Positions 22,290 to 33,200 of a DNA stretch of 64,000 bases are shown piece after piece. Within the stretch, counting starts at the first letter, position 1. Each line of letters starts with the position of its first letter. Source of the DNA: Sphaerosporella brunnea (lineage: Eukaryota > Ascomycota > Pezizomycetes > Pezizales > Pyronemataceae); contig VXIS01000092.1 in the NCBI GenBank assembly GCA_008704415.1, forward strand, positions 1 to 64,000. Direction: 5' to 3'. A model generated the notes under the pieces. The model was not told where the DNA came from and did not search any database. It worked only from the letters and a program-made list of their open reading frames with translations. The position numbers and the translations under genes were made by a program.

Positions 22290-22720
22290 TCACTCTTGAA
22301 TGAATGGTGTATTGGTGGCGAATTTGGACTGTGATTTGCTAGAAGTTTGAAAGTAAGTCCCTATGCCCGCCGTCCGTAGCCAGGCGGGAACGTAAAAGTT
22401 GTTTACTGAGCGATTATGTATGACATTCTTTGATACATGACGCAGGAGAAAACAGTCACACCCAATGACGCATATCAGTACAGCAAAACAGGTGTGCAAT
22501 GGCTCCAACTTCTGAATTTCCACGGCCTCATTTTTCCAAGTTGCGAATATTTGAAATGGGCAGCCGTGTTGGTGGCAGCGATATTCGACGCGTTTGTTGT
22601 CTTTTAAGGGGGGTGGTGAAATTCTCCTTTACCGCCCACTCCTCTACAGCGTGTTGCAGAGCCTTGAACGAAATAAACAGCTGACCCTCGCACAACATTT
22701 TGGGCGAAAAAAAAATAGTG
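22290..22720 (-). mobile_element. Relic of a MULE-type transposase N-terminus
   Basis: On the minus strand, one frame reads LFISFKALQHAVEEWAVKEN (about 22680-22620), like the start of fungal Mutator-like transposases. A shifted frame then reads EIQKLEPLHTCF (about 22520-22485), like the zinc-binding element before the DDE core. Frames are broken between the two parts and no catalytic core follows. No terminal repeats are visible. Confidence 0.4.
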
Positions 22721-23218
22721 TAAAAAGGCGAAAATTTGGTATAGGATTGTTGAGAGATGGATGATGGATAAGAAGCGGACAACGTGCACAATTTTTGCAG
22801 TATCACCGTCTTCAGCCTCACCGCGGCGCGGCGAACATAGCCGCTGGGCGGCCGCAGTGATCTTTTCCGGCGGCCAGGCAGTCATTTTTTTTTTGGCGGT
22901 GCGGGTATTTTTAATTTTGTGTGGTGTGGCGGTCTGTGTGCTTGCTGCGCACCCCCGTCGATGGCATGTCGTGGTATGATAAGAAAGTACACCTCCCTGT
23001 AAATCATGATAGTAAAGGTTTTCCCGAGAATTGAGAGTCAAGTGAAACGGTTAGGTTTTAGCGTGTCCCAACACTTAAAAATCCGTCGAGTAACGTGTGG
23101 TGAGCCTGTGACACTTCCCTTCTCATCTTCGCTGCTAGCCCATCCTGCCTGCACTTGCTCGGGTACATAACGCTCCCAACCATCAACATTACTAGGCGGC
23201 CGACTACCACTTCTTCTC

Positions 23219-23890
23219 ATGGCGTCTACTCAGGTGTGCTGATCTATTCCATACTTTCCCCTCTATCACACTCCACAACTGACATTTCGCGCGCGTTAGC
23301 TGCAGAGGAGAGCCGTTGCTAAAGGCCACCCCCTCGAGTTCGGCATAAACCAGCTCGCCATGTCCGACATCGTCGTCGAGCTTTCGATGTACATCCACCA
23401 CCTCATCTTTAAGATGGACAATAACGTCGGCGACTGGTTTGACCTCGGCTCTAAGCTGACTCGAGAGCTTCGTTGGATGCGGATCAAACGAACTGGGTCT
23501 CCCAAGATTTGGCCTCCCAATGATCAGGTCCCACGATATGGCCCACCTTTGGAGGAGTTCGTGAAGGCCAACCAAGAGTCTATGCCGATCCACAATTTGT
23601 TGCTGCGTGCTCTCGAGGAGGTCAAACTCGACACCCTCACCTGGAAAACTCTGTATGATGATGTCAACCAAGTTTGTCCAACGAAAATCAAAGGGGCCAA
23701 ACGCAACGAAGGTGGTCCTGTCCGAGTTCCCACTTCAGAGCTTTTCGGGGTCCTGGAAGCGTTTTTCAGGCTGCAGCCGATGGATCAAGATCATCAAGCA
23801 CTGTGGACCAAGGTTGTGGATGTGGTGCAGGAGATCAGGAAGAAGGAGTCCGCTAATAGTGGATGGAGTTTTTCGGGATATCCTCATTAG
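23219..23890 (+). CDS. Orphan protein, 201 aa
   Basis: A 15-nt first exon (23219-23233, MASTQ) joins exon 2 (23300-23890) in phase 0, through an intron ending in GCGTTAG. The product is helical and hydrophilic, with LAMSDIVVELSMYIHHLIF near the start, a Pro/Trp-rich middle and a Leu-rich C-terminal helix (LFGVLEAFFRLQPM). I recognise no domain, signal peptide or membrane segment. It sits just before the LINE/MULE nest and may be lineage-specific. The tiny first exon is the weakest part of the model. The downstream ATG at 23360 would give a shorter product. Confidence 0.45.
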
Positions 23891-24099
23891 TCTCGGTTTT
23901 GCAATGTGACTATTGCGGAAGGTTTTTTTTCTCTGTCTTCCTGCGTGTGTTGGGATGTTCGTTTCTAGCACAGCACAGACCAGGGAGAACAGGGTAGTTC
24001 GCGGTTCAACCGACCGTGGTACTTTTCGCTCATTTGATTGTCCTCATATTTGTGAGTTTGTTGAAAGTACCTTTAAAGGACCGCAAAAGGAGCTCTGAT

Positions 24100-24147
24100 G
24101 TTCCTTTTACTGTTCCTTTTACTGTTCCTGTTACTGTTCCTTTTGGT
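24100..24147. repeat. 12-bp tandem repeat, four copies
   Basis: Four units of GTTCCTTTTACT, with changes in units 3 and 4, lie end to end. In one forward frame they would encode VPFTVPFTVPVTVPFG, but no gene around them can be recognised. Confidence 0.75.
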
Positions 24148-24329
24148 GGATTCTTCTGTATTGGCGAACAAACCACCAAACTGACCATGGTGTTTATCGT
24201 TAATGGCCCTGCTGTTGACCAAAATGCACAGCCTGGTCTCCGAATATGACTTGCGTTCTCATCGGTTTTGTCCTTCGGACACAGGTGGTTATTGTTGTGC
24301 TATGCCAATTGTCGCCCGCCTAAGTACAG

Positions 24330-24887
24330 ACATATCACGCTTGTGATAAGATATCTCTCGGCAGCAATGCGGAAGTCTACGACGCAGAACTCGCCGGCAT
24401 CAAAACACCAGTACCACATTACAAGCGCTGGTCGGATGAGAACCCCCGGAGACGGCATATGACGCTCTGGATCTTCACCGACAACCAAGCGGCCATCCAA
24501 CGAGTTTCGACTCTCCGGAACGGCGCAGGTCGGCAGACTGGCCGTGCTGTCGCTCGGATATCCCGAGAGCTCTGCAAGCGCAATCACAGTCTGAGAGTGC
24601 AATGGGTACCCAGTCATACCGCCGTACCCGGAAATCAGAAAGCAGGTGCCCTGGTGAGGGCAGCCGGCGATGCATCAAAACGGTCGGGAACCCTTACGCT
24701 CTCGCATATCAAGCGGTCAGCAAGAGAAACGATGATGCGGGAATGGCAAGCGGCCTGGGAAGCACGACCCAAGGGACGACATTATTCCGGAACCTTCAAG
24801 AACAAGCCAGACCAGTATGCGGTTTCCTTCTGTATTTCTTTTCTCAATGTGGGCCATGGCCGGGGAGGTAAACAAGCCGTCATGAAA
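24330..24887 (+). mobile_element. LINE fragment: RNase H domain (Tad-like clade)
   Basis: A forward frame reads SLGSNAEVYDAELAGI, then TLWIFTDNQAAIQRV, then LRVQWVPSHTAVPGNQKA with a following stretch ending EWQAAWEARPKG. These match the RNase H domain that follows the reverse transcriptase in fungal Tad1-type non-LTR retrotransposons: the D-x-E of strand one, the TDNQAA motif and the WVPSH..GN.KAD region. The last acidic residue is replaced (KAGALVRAA). No reverse transcriptase precedes it, so this is a truncated relic. The MULE at 24897 interrupts it or abuts its end. Confidence 0.75.
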
Positions 24888-24896
24888 TATAAATAA
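24888..24896. repeat. Left target-site duplication of the MULE
   Basis: TATAAATAA, repeated exactly at 26735-26743 outside the right terminal repeat. A 9-bp duplication is characteristic of Mutator-like elements. Confidence 0.85.
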
Positions 24897-25051
24897 CGGC
24901 ATATGTCCAGCATACCACCCCAAACCCTTCGAAAAGAGCAGGATACCACCGAATTTTTGAATTGTCCAGGATACAACAACATGAGCGATCACCCATTCCG
25001 TGAACGTCAACCCCCGTTGAATCTAGACTCCATCCCCGCATCCTCTGGGCA

Positions 25052-25111
25052 TACTACCTCCTCCACCCCATCCCTCCACCCTACTACCTCCTCCACCCCA
25101 TCCCTCCACCC
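25052..25111. repeat. 30-bp direct repeat, two copies, inside the MULE
   Basis: Two exact head-to-tail copies of a unit starting TACTACCTCCTCCACCCCAT lie at 25052-25081 and 25082-25111. They translate as Thr/Ser/Pro-rich sequence in the N-terminal part of the element. Confidence 0.8.
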
Positions 25112-26387
25112 GCCGGACGTACTACCCTTGTTGCCTTGCGACGACCCACCTCTCCCCCAAGCACCTTCACTAATCTCGCTACTTCTGCTACTTCCCTTCC
25201 TCGGCACTTTACCCGTTAAGATGGCAACAGTGTACTAGGGCTTGGATGCAGCGGGTTCGGGCCTTCTGAGCGAGACAGTCCAAAGAAAAGTGCTGGAGGA
25301 AGGGAGTTGCTCAGCACTTTTCAGGACTTCAAGGCGAGAATCCACGCTTGGGCTCCGTCGCAAGATTTGGTTTGCGCTTCGAGCGATCAGACCGCAAGAA
25401 GAATTTTGTTGTCTAGCGAGCCTCATCAGCGATCGGGATAAGGGACTTCTCGCCGCTGATGACATCTTTCCAAATGCTCACCGCACGTTCTGCTGTCCGC
25501 ATGTGGCCGAAATATACGGACTTCCTACGGCGGGGTGCAGGCCAAAGATTCGTTTTGGAAGATGGCAAAGACTCGGTCCGGTGAGGGTTTCAGCAGAAAC
25601 ATGGACGATTTGAAGGAGGTGAACCAAAAAGCCTCAGCCTACATCAAAAACATTCCGGCCACTCAGTGGGCAGTATCGCGTTCTCCTGCTCCCCGCTATG
25701 GGCATTTGACGTTGAACATTGTTGAGTCCGTCAACGGTAAATCCCTAAAGGAACGCGAACTCCTGATTCTCGATCTCCTTGACGCTTTATGGGCTAAAAA
25801 AATGGACTCTCACTTTATGCGTTTGGAATTAGCTTAGAAAAAGTTGGCTAGCGGGAAGCACATCTTCATAGCCTACGGAATGAGAAGCAACAACCAGGCG
25901 CAGGTCACTCAGATCCACGACAAAGCCGTTTCTTGTAGATTCGGAGAAACGTACTTGTACTTGCTACAGGTTTCAAGAACATCAAGTGCCCTGTGGACAT
26001 GCGGTTTCGGTCATGCACCGCTTGAATTTAGCCCCGTGGATTTTATGCCTTCATATCTACTACGTCTTTCAACTGTCGTCGCGGCGTATCAATCCAATTT
26101 CCCCTCCATAAATATGGAGCAGGTCCACCTCCTGGGACAGAAAGCCATTACTCAACCTCACGCCGAGAGCAACCGTAGCACGGACTCCATTGCTGGCTCA
26201 GACAATTCTTCAGACACAGATCCAGAGTCAGATCCTTCGTCCGGCTTGAGTGATGCTCCTTTGGACCCCTTCGAACCGCCACTCACAAAAATGCCTCGTG
26301 GACGTCCGAAGAAGAAGCGCATGCGCAATTATGAAGCACATAGACAACGGAACAAGCGGGTGAAGGAGGGTCGAGACGAAGTTCCTA

Positions 26388-26458
26388 TTTGTTTTTTTTT
26401 TTTTTGTTTTAATCATCCTGTATTCGGCCGCTTGCGGCCGAATACAGGATGATTAAAA

Positions 26459-26490
<32 letters not shown>
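26388..26490. mobile_element. Palindromic poly(T)-core-poly(A) insertion in the MULE zinc knuckle
   Basis: About 103 bp inserted between two copies of ACGAAGTTCCTA (26376-26387 and 26491-26502). It reads poly(T), then a 26-bp arm containing CCTGTATTCGGCCGC, a TT centre, the exact reverse complement of the arm, then about 31 A. Each arm is the 3' tail of the retroelement also seen at 4402-4445. Removing it restores the frame of the MULE zinc knuckle, so it came later than the MULE. The TSD and poly(A) point to target-primed reverse transcription. The inverted duplicate suggests a twin-priming-like event. Confidence 0.85.
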
Positions 26491-26492
<2 letters not shown>

Positions 26493-26919
26493 GAAGTTCC
26501 TAACCGCGTACCACGACGCTGCGGGGTTTGTGGTGGCACGGACGGCCATAATGCGCGTACTTGTACACGCCCACATATGCAGAGAGACTACGTAGCTAGC
26601 AATAGAAATCACTGTGAACAGAGTATTACCGTACCTTACGCTCGCCTTATGTTGCGGTATCCTGGACAACTCAAAAATTCAGTGGTATCCTGCTCTTTTC
26701 GCAGGCTTCGGGGTGGTATGCTGGACATATGCCGTATAAATAAATACCTACCTAGGTACCTAAATAAATAAATAAATATCACGCTTGGGGGGCTTTATGA
26801 GGAAACTGCAGTGCCGTGATTTGCCCTGCCATCCTGAGCTGCTGGCCAGGGGTCTTCGTCCAGTTGCAAGTGACCTCGACGAATCACAACCTTACACTCG
26901 TTCCAGAACCCACACAGCA

Positions 26920-27679
26920 ATGGACCCACAGCCCCACACGCAGCCGACCCTGGGCAACGAGGCCATAACGGAGGACCAAAAGTCGAAAGCTGCAATACGG
27001 AAAGAGAGAAGAAAGCGGCAGAGGGATAGAACAAGGGCCGCAAATGAAGCTGCGGAAAAGGGAGACAACGTAGAGGCCGCAGGCAGCGGGGAACCAACAC
27101 CCGGCGGCGGGAGTGAGTGTCCGAGCCGCTTATGATATTTGCGAGGAGGTGGACCTGATTTCTGACGTCCCTGAGCTAGGTGAGAACAGCGAAACCACAC
27201 CAACTGCTGGACCAGCCGAAGTGCACGGGGCCCATCTCAACACCGCTCCCGATAACGTGCCTAAGGCAAACGAACCGGCCGCAAACAATGATGGGTGGCA
27301 GCTGGCCGGCCCCAATTACTGTGCGGCAATGCATACACGCACAATCCTGCACACTTTCATCGATATTCTACTGAAAACTATCAACGAGAGTTTAGAGGTC
27401 GGCGACGAGAGATTTATGTCCAAGAATGACTTCTGGGCTAAGGCTGGTACTCCAGACCGTCAAGCCCGGCTGAGGGAGGCACTCGAGAAGTATGAGATGA
27501 CCATGGAAGATTGGGGGACTCTTATGGGACACAAATCTGAACTGGACGGCTTTGCGCATCCAAAAACACAGCGTGGAAAGGTTATGGAGATAATCACCGA
27601 ACATATCGCCACCAACGTTGTCACTAAGCGTGAACAGAAGGTTCTGGAGGCAATCGGGAGTATTGTGGAGAGCAATTGA
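26920..27679 (+). CDS. Orphan protein with basic N-terminus, 230 aa
   Basis: Two exons (26920-27112, 27180-27679) join in phase 1. The intron is 67 bp with donor GTGAGT, branch CTGATT/CTGAC and acceptor GCTAG. The N-terminal part has a strongly basic helix (IRKERRKRQRDRTRAANEAA), possibly nuclear or nucleic-acid binding. After a linker, the C-terminal 130 residues are helical (LHTFIDILLKTINESLEVGD, RLREALEKYEMTMEDWGTL). I recognise no family. It begins 186 bp after the right MULE target duplication and may be a young or TE-associated gene. There is no catalytic motif. Confidence 0.5.
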
Positions 27680-28229
27680 CTTTGTTTGTGCTTTTTTTTT
27701 TCTTGTGTTGTTGTATCCAGTTTGTGGTCGTGTGTGCTTTTTTGTGCTTTGTCTTGGTGCCCCAAAAGCCACCGAAAAAAAACCTATTGTAACGTGGAGC
27801 GCATCACCAGAATCGAATATGGAGAAGGAGAAAAGGACAGATAGATACAGTGGTCGAAACTGGGCCGGGCGGGCGACATAGGGGCGCCGGGCGTGCACGC
27901 TTGCCGGGGGACGCCCGGCAATGTCGGCCGTCATTTGTACTGAGATGCACCAACCCGCCATCACTCGCCCGAGTGACCGAGCGTGAACCCGCACCCGCCT
28001 CCGAATCTGAACCCCGAATTCTGCCTCTGGGCCTGTTGCTTTGCACAGAGTTTCATTCGATATATACCTACAAGTGGACAACCCGTGTGGTGACCACACG
28101 GCGAGCCATCCTAAGTACAACGCCACAAAATTTTATAATTTGTCGTCATTTGAAGAACGGTCGCAAAAGAAGCGTATAGATGTATTGGAAGACCGTTCTG
28201 TAAACCTCATTGAAACACATCCCATACCA
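27680..28229. other. Non-coding stretch with GC-rich hairpins
   Basis: A 3' UTR-like T-rich stretch is followed at 27883-27922 by a GC-rich segment with overlapping dyads: GCCGGGCGT pairing with ACGCCCGGC, and TTGCCGGG pairing with CCCGGCAA. The long minus-strand open frame here has no conserved content. Confidence 0.4.
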
Positions 28230-28670
28230 CGCGGTTTCTGTTTCGAGCGCTTCGGCAATAACACAATTCTTCTCTCCCAACTTGCCGCTTAGGATAGCCC
28301 TAGATTGACCTGAACGTGGCTGAATACTTATTCGAGCAAAGACTGACCCTGCCCTTTGTTAATGGTCGTGGCCAACGCCAAACGCACCAGATACTGCAAC
28401 TTGGGCGAGATGTCACCGTCCGCAGCATTTATGAGCTTCACTTTCGAGAGCATGAAACCTCTGCTTCTACCGACATCCGTCAATATCACAGCTGCTAACA
28501 ATAATTGGACTTGGCATTCGGTCCAGAATTCGTCTCGTTGGCAATCTTCCACGGCTCCGCTCAAGCTCCAAAATCCTAGAACCGCCCAGCCACTCAGTAT
28601 GGGTCTCGAACACGCCACAACCCCACACAGCCGCCAATTTGAAAATTGTCGGGGTTTTATTACATACATC
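28230..28670 (-). mobile_element. Relic of a Pif1/Helitron-type helicase C-terminus
   Basis: The minus strand reads VKLINAADGDISPKLQ and then YLVRLALATTINKGQGQSL, which matches the QFPVRLAFAMTINKSQGQSL region near the end of Pif1-type helicases, including those in Helitrons. After a stop, the same frame continues VFSHVQVNLGLS, a stop, then AASWEKN, matching the VFSHGQLYVALSR motif. Upstream helicase motifs I-IV and a Rep domain are not visible, so this is a fragment. Whether it came from a Helitron or from a duplicated host PIF1 cannot be settled here, but its setting among repeats favours a Helitron. Confidence 0.6.
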
Positions 28671-30256
28671 CAGATGGGCCGGTCGGCAAGGTGGGCGCGC
28701 GCGTTGTAGATGATGGTTATTTTGGGCTCGGGCTTGAGGTTTGGATAGAACTTCAGTTCAGGGGTCCTCCCGCCGTCGCAGACCTGGCACCATGGAGCTG
28801 AAATGCGATCGGCTGGCCTTAGCGTTGGAACCTGGGGAGGCCCTGCCTTCTTCGATCTGTGAGTAGGTTTGGCCTTTGACGATGGTAAGGACTGTGGGAT
28901 GTTGCTATAGACAGATTGAGAGACCTATCACAAGGACTAGGGAGCATGATGAAAAGGTACCGCATAAGGGATTGGAATGTCTAACATTTTCGTCAAGTAT
29001 GCAGTCTGATCTAGAGTAGGTACTCCATTCTAGACCACTATCAGTATAACTTTGCCAACATGAAACCCCACATGCCATACCTTGGGGTTAAGAACCGTTG
29101 TAAAGGGACCGTGGAAGAACAAAACGTTAATTCAAGAAATCAATGTGACGCATAGGATATCACTCGATAATACATCGGGTGATTGCACATGATCGTGTAT
29201 ATTATTCGGCATCAACTTCGAACTTAAGCGGCGTTATGTTCTCTGGTGGCTGTGCTATTGGTTTTGTGTTTACTCTAAGCCGCCAGGATTTGAGCGCATA
29301 AGGTAATATTACATGAAGGCCGGCTATCAACCTGAATTCGAAGTTGCATGCCGTGTAGCAAGATCTCTTTCTACAACATGGAAGGCGATGACCATGGAGT
29401 CAAACCCTATCTAGGCATGCCGCCGTGTCACATACACATCATGAACCTCCCTCGGCGTCCTCCCCCGGTTCTGTCTGATTCTCGAGTAAACGGCATTAAT
29501 GTTAGGAACGCCATCTACCAGCTGAATCTCATGGCTTAACACTAACGTCTGCATGTGTCGGCGTGAATCTGATTGCATGCGGCAAAGTACTCGCATGGCT
29601 CGTCTCCGCCATGATTGGCTGGCTCGCAGGCTGAAAAGTAATGTATTCTCAATTTCGTGGTTCGCTGGCTGCAGGGGTTTCTAAATAGCAATTCCAACCT
29701 TTCAAATGCTGTTAACTGGCGAAACCACCCCCCCACTCCTTAGCCCAGCCCGGCCAATATTCTCGGCGCCTCAGTCCTTGCCCGAAGCCCGTCCGCAACA
29801 AAGAAACTCTTCTTCTCATCGCGCGCCGAAACCCTCAGCGAAGATCGGACATCGCGTGTTCCCCAACATCCAGCGATACACACAAAGGTGGTTGGCAAAG
29901 GGTCACGACACAACCCCCCCCCCCGGAGAGCTTACTGCAGCTCGTCGAGCCACTAGTACCAGAAGCGGAGCCGCAATCCTTCCCGAAAGCTCACAACAGC
30001 GGCGGTGGTCTGCGGGCGGCGGCTTCAACACCATCCAGGTCAGCTTACCGGGAGCAATTGAACCACCCAGACTGCCGGACTTTCCTGCGGAACTGCAATG
30101 ACGATACGATCATCTTCTGCTCCCTCACACACTTTCGCGCGGGTTCGTTGAACGCCAATTTTATCTTCTTCCCCCAACAACTCCCCACAAAAAACACGGC
30201 AACGACATCAGCACTTCACGAACTGAAGAGGAGGGGGACAACGAAACCTCTATAAT
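28671..30256. other. Gene-free stretch and SEPH upstream region
   Basis: No convincing ORF lies between 28700 and 29700. From 29700 to 30256 the sequence is CT/CA-rich with several out-of-frame ATGs and a short open frame, as in a long 5' leader of the kinase gene. A C tract lies at 29916-29925. Confidence 0.4.
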
Positions 30257-33200
30257 ATGAGTCCCGCTTATACTCCATTACAACGTACCGCGAGCGACCG
30301 GCCTCGGACTCCAATAAATCGACCTACAAGTCGGGCTGGAAGCCTGAGTCGTCCCGGAACTTCGCACTCGACACATTCTGCCAAAGATGACGATGGCAAG
30401 CCCTCGTCGTTGGCGTCGGCGCTGCCGGATTATGTTGGTTCCATCCGTGACCAGACACTCCCGGTGTTTGCTGACCTCGACGGATAGACTTTAGGAGACT
30501 GCCTCGGGAAGGGAGCTTTCGGTTCGGTGTACAGAGCTCTCAACATGGGCACGGGACAAACTGTTGCCATCAAGCAAGTGCGACTGTCAGATCTGCCGAA
30601 AACCGAGTGGCGTGTGATAATGGTTGGACGTCTGCATCGTTCCTGGATTTTGTGGTGAAACTGGTTTCTGACTCGGTTGTTTCACGCCCGTAGCAAGAGA
30701 TCGATCTACTAAAGAACCTTAACGTACGATTTCCGAACGCCGTTTACCGAAGCGAAGCGCCCGGCTGACCATCTGTAGCATCAAAACATCGTGCAGTATT
30801 ATGGTTACTCGAAAACGGCTGACTATCTCTACATTATTCTAGAGTACGAGCCTATGATATCCCAGTCTGGAGGGATGACATGGGAGGACAAATGCTGACC
30901 GGCGACTCAGATACTGCGAAAATGGTTCCTTGCACAGCATCTGCAAGAACTTCGGAAAGTTTCCAGAAAACCTGGTCGGCATATACCTGACGCAAGTCCT
31001 CCATGGTCTGCTTTACTTGCACAAAGAGGGCGTGATACATCGCGACATTAAGGGTGCAAACATCCTGACGACGAAGGATGGCGTGGTGAAGCTGGCGGAC
31101 TTCGGTGTCGCCACACGGACCTCTGGGTTGAGTGATGCTTCCGTGGTTGGAACACCTTATTGGATGGCGCCGGAGGTAATCGAACTTGCCGGCGCTTCTA
31201 CGGCGTCTGATATCTGGTGAGCCTTCTCAATGAGAGCCGAGTGAAATCCGCTTTCTCACAGTAATAAAGGAGTGTAGGATGCACGGTCATCGAATTACTC
31301 GAGGGTAAACCTCCGTACTACAAGCTGGCGTCTATGCAAGCGTTGTTCCGCATCGTAAACGACGACCATCCGCCACTACCTGAGGGTGTCTCACCGGTAT
31401 GGAAAATCCATGCCAATTCGAAGGTACTTTCATTGACTTGACCGTGTAGGCATGCAGGGACTTTTTAATGCAGTGCTTCCAGAAGGATCCCAACCTTCGA
31501 GTGTCTGCGCGCAAGCTTCTAAGGCATCCCTGGGTGGTCAATTCCAAAAGATCGGATTCTACTGTTGTCAAGGCTTCCACCACCACTTACGACGACACCG
31601 TTAAGAGTGTCCAGAAATGGAACGAAGCGTTAAAGTCACCAGAAGCTGGTCCATCGAAGAGACCAGTTAGGAACTCACTGAGTCCAAACCAGAGGCGGAT
31701 GGGCGGTGAATTCACCACGACCCCGACCAAGGGCTCGCTGGCTCTTCACAGATCTCGGCCGAACACAGAAGCGTTTATGTCACCAGAAAGCGCTGGTAAG
31801 TTTTTTCGATGGCAGGGAAGGGCTAATCTGACGGTCCTAGATGACGATGACAACTGGGACGATGACTTTGCGTCCGTTATCTCACCTAGTGTTCTCCAGC
31901 TTCCTCCTAAATTGGCCGTGGCGCCACGGATCAGGACTCTGGCATCGGCGGAACGACTGAAATCGTTCGCCACAAACGACGGTGCGGATGAGAATTGGGA
32001 TGTCAACTTTGAGGGCGATCTCACTGTCCGATCCCATGTGAACCCGCCTCGAAGTCCGCTCAAGAAGGCATTTGATGAAGACGATCCAGACCCAATGCAG
32101 ACCATAAGACCGTACATATCACGCCGACAGAGTGAACCGATACCCCCTGACATGGCAGATTTCTCCCGTCCAGGCTCAAGAAACTCCCTGTCTCCGCCGG
32201 AAGGATCGCCACCGAAGCAGCAGAAGTTGGCAAAACCAAAGAAGAAATTCATCTTATCATCTTCCAGGGCCCCGACCGCGCAGCGAGCAGCATCAGCAGC
32301 AGCAGCAATGTTCAGAGAGGACTCCTTCGAGGACTTCACTGCAGACTTAGCATTTAATGAATCTTCGTTTGACCGGAAAGTGGATCTTATGGTGAAGGAT
32401 GCGTCTCTCAGTCCGCGGCTTTTCCATCCTTCAGATCTCAAAAACAGCCTGCCGCGTTCAACGGCATCCTCGCAAAATGGGGGGAGCTTGCGGCGGTTGC
32501 CAGGAGGCCTAGGAGACACAGAAAAGGAGGCACACAGAATGCGTCGGACGCGTTCAACGTTGGAGATTCAGAAGTTCGCCGAAGCCGACGGGGAGGACGA
32601 TTACTCCGATATCTTCGGAGGGAGCGAAGCGGGCACGGACGAAGGGAACTCAGAGGCTAGTGGCGACGAGCAACAGAGTCTGATGCTCAACAGCAAGCTC
32701 TCCAATAACTCTTGGCTAGGGGACGACGCAGATGATGATGATCCTTTTGCCGACTTAGAGGAAGGATTTGGCGAATTGGATTTGCGGGCGAACATTCAAA
32801 GAGATAAGTATGCAAGGCTATGTTCGCAAATTGAGGGCTTTGTTAGTTCCTTGAAAACAAGCCAAACAGAAGACGATCTTGATGAAATTGCTTCGCAACT
32901 TATGGAAAGCCTGATGAATGAACCGGACACGGACATCAAAGATATCATCATCAGCGCCCACGGAATGTTGCCAATTCTGGAAGTGCTTGAGAGTTGTACG
33001 GCGCCGGACATTATATTGAAACTGTTGAAGATTGTGAATGCAGTAAGTATCGCTACGATCCTATGATGTACGAACGTGCTAACTTGTGTAGCTCATTTTC
33101 GAAGATTATGAGGTTCAAGAAAATCTCTGCTTTGTTGGCGGTATTCCCATCATCACCAAATTTGCGGCGAAGAAGTACTCCTCGCCCATCAGACTTGAAG

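Larger units (their letters stand above)
24897..26734 (+). mobile_element. Mutator-like (MULE) DNA transposon, internally deleted
   Basis: The element is 1838 bp with terminal inverted repeats of about 88 bp (24897-24984 and 26647-26734) that begin CGGCATATGTCCAGCATACC. The arms differ at several positions. A 9-bp target duplication flanks it. Inside, a forward frame carries the C-terminal part of a MULE transposase: FCCLASLISDRDKGLLAA with FPNAHRTFCCPHVAE, then KQEFW-type sequence (DSFWKMAKTRSG), RYGHLTLNIVESVNG and ERELLILDLLDALW. It ends in a CCHC zinc knuckle (CGVCGGTDGHNARTC) that is split by a later insertion. The N-terminal region and first catalytic Asp are missing, and stops and shifts occur, so it is non-autonomous now. 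An alternative is misassembly of two copies, which the matching TSD makes unlikely. Confidence 0.88.

Noticed and set aside
24010..24260. Open frame around the VPFT repeat as a gene
   Set aside because: No conserved sequence, no clear start, and it runs into the LINE relic region.
27392..28126. 244-codon minus-strand open frame
   Set aside because: It overlaps the orphan gene exon and a GC hairpin, starts without an ATG and shows no recognisable domain.
31746..32519. Minus-strand open frame within the SepH gene
   Set aside because: Shadow of the Ser/Asp-rich coding region, with no motif.
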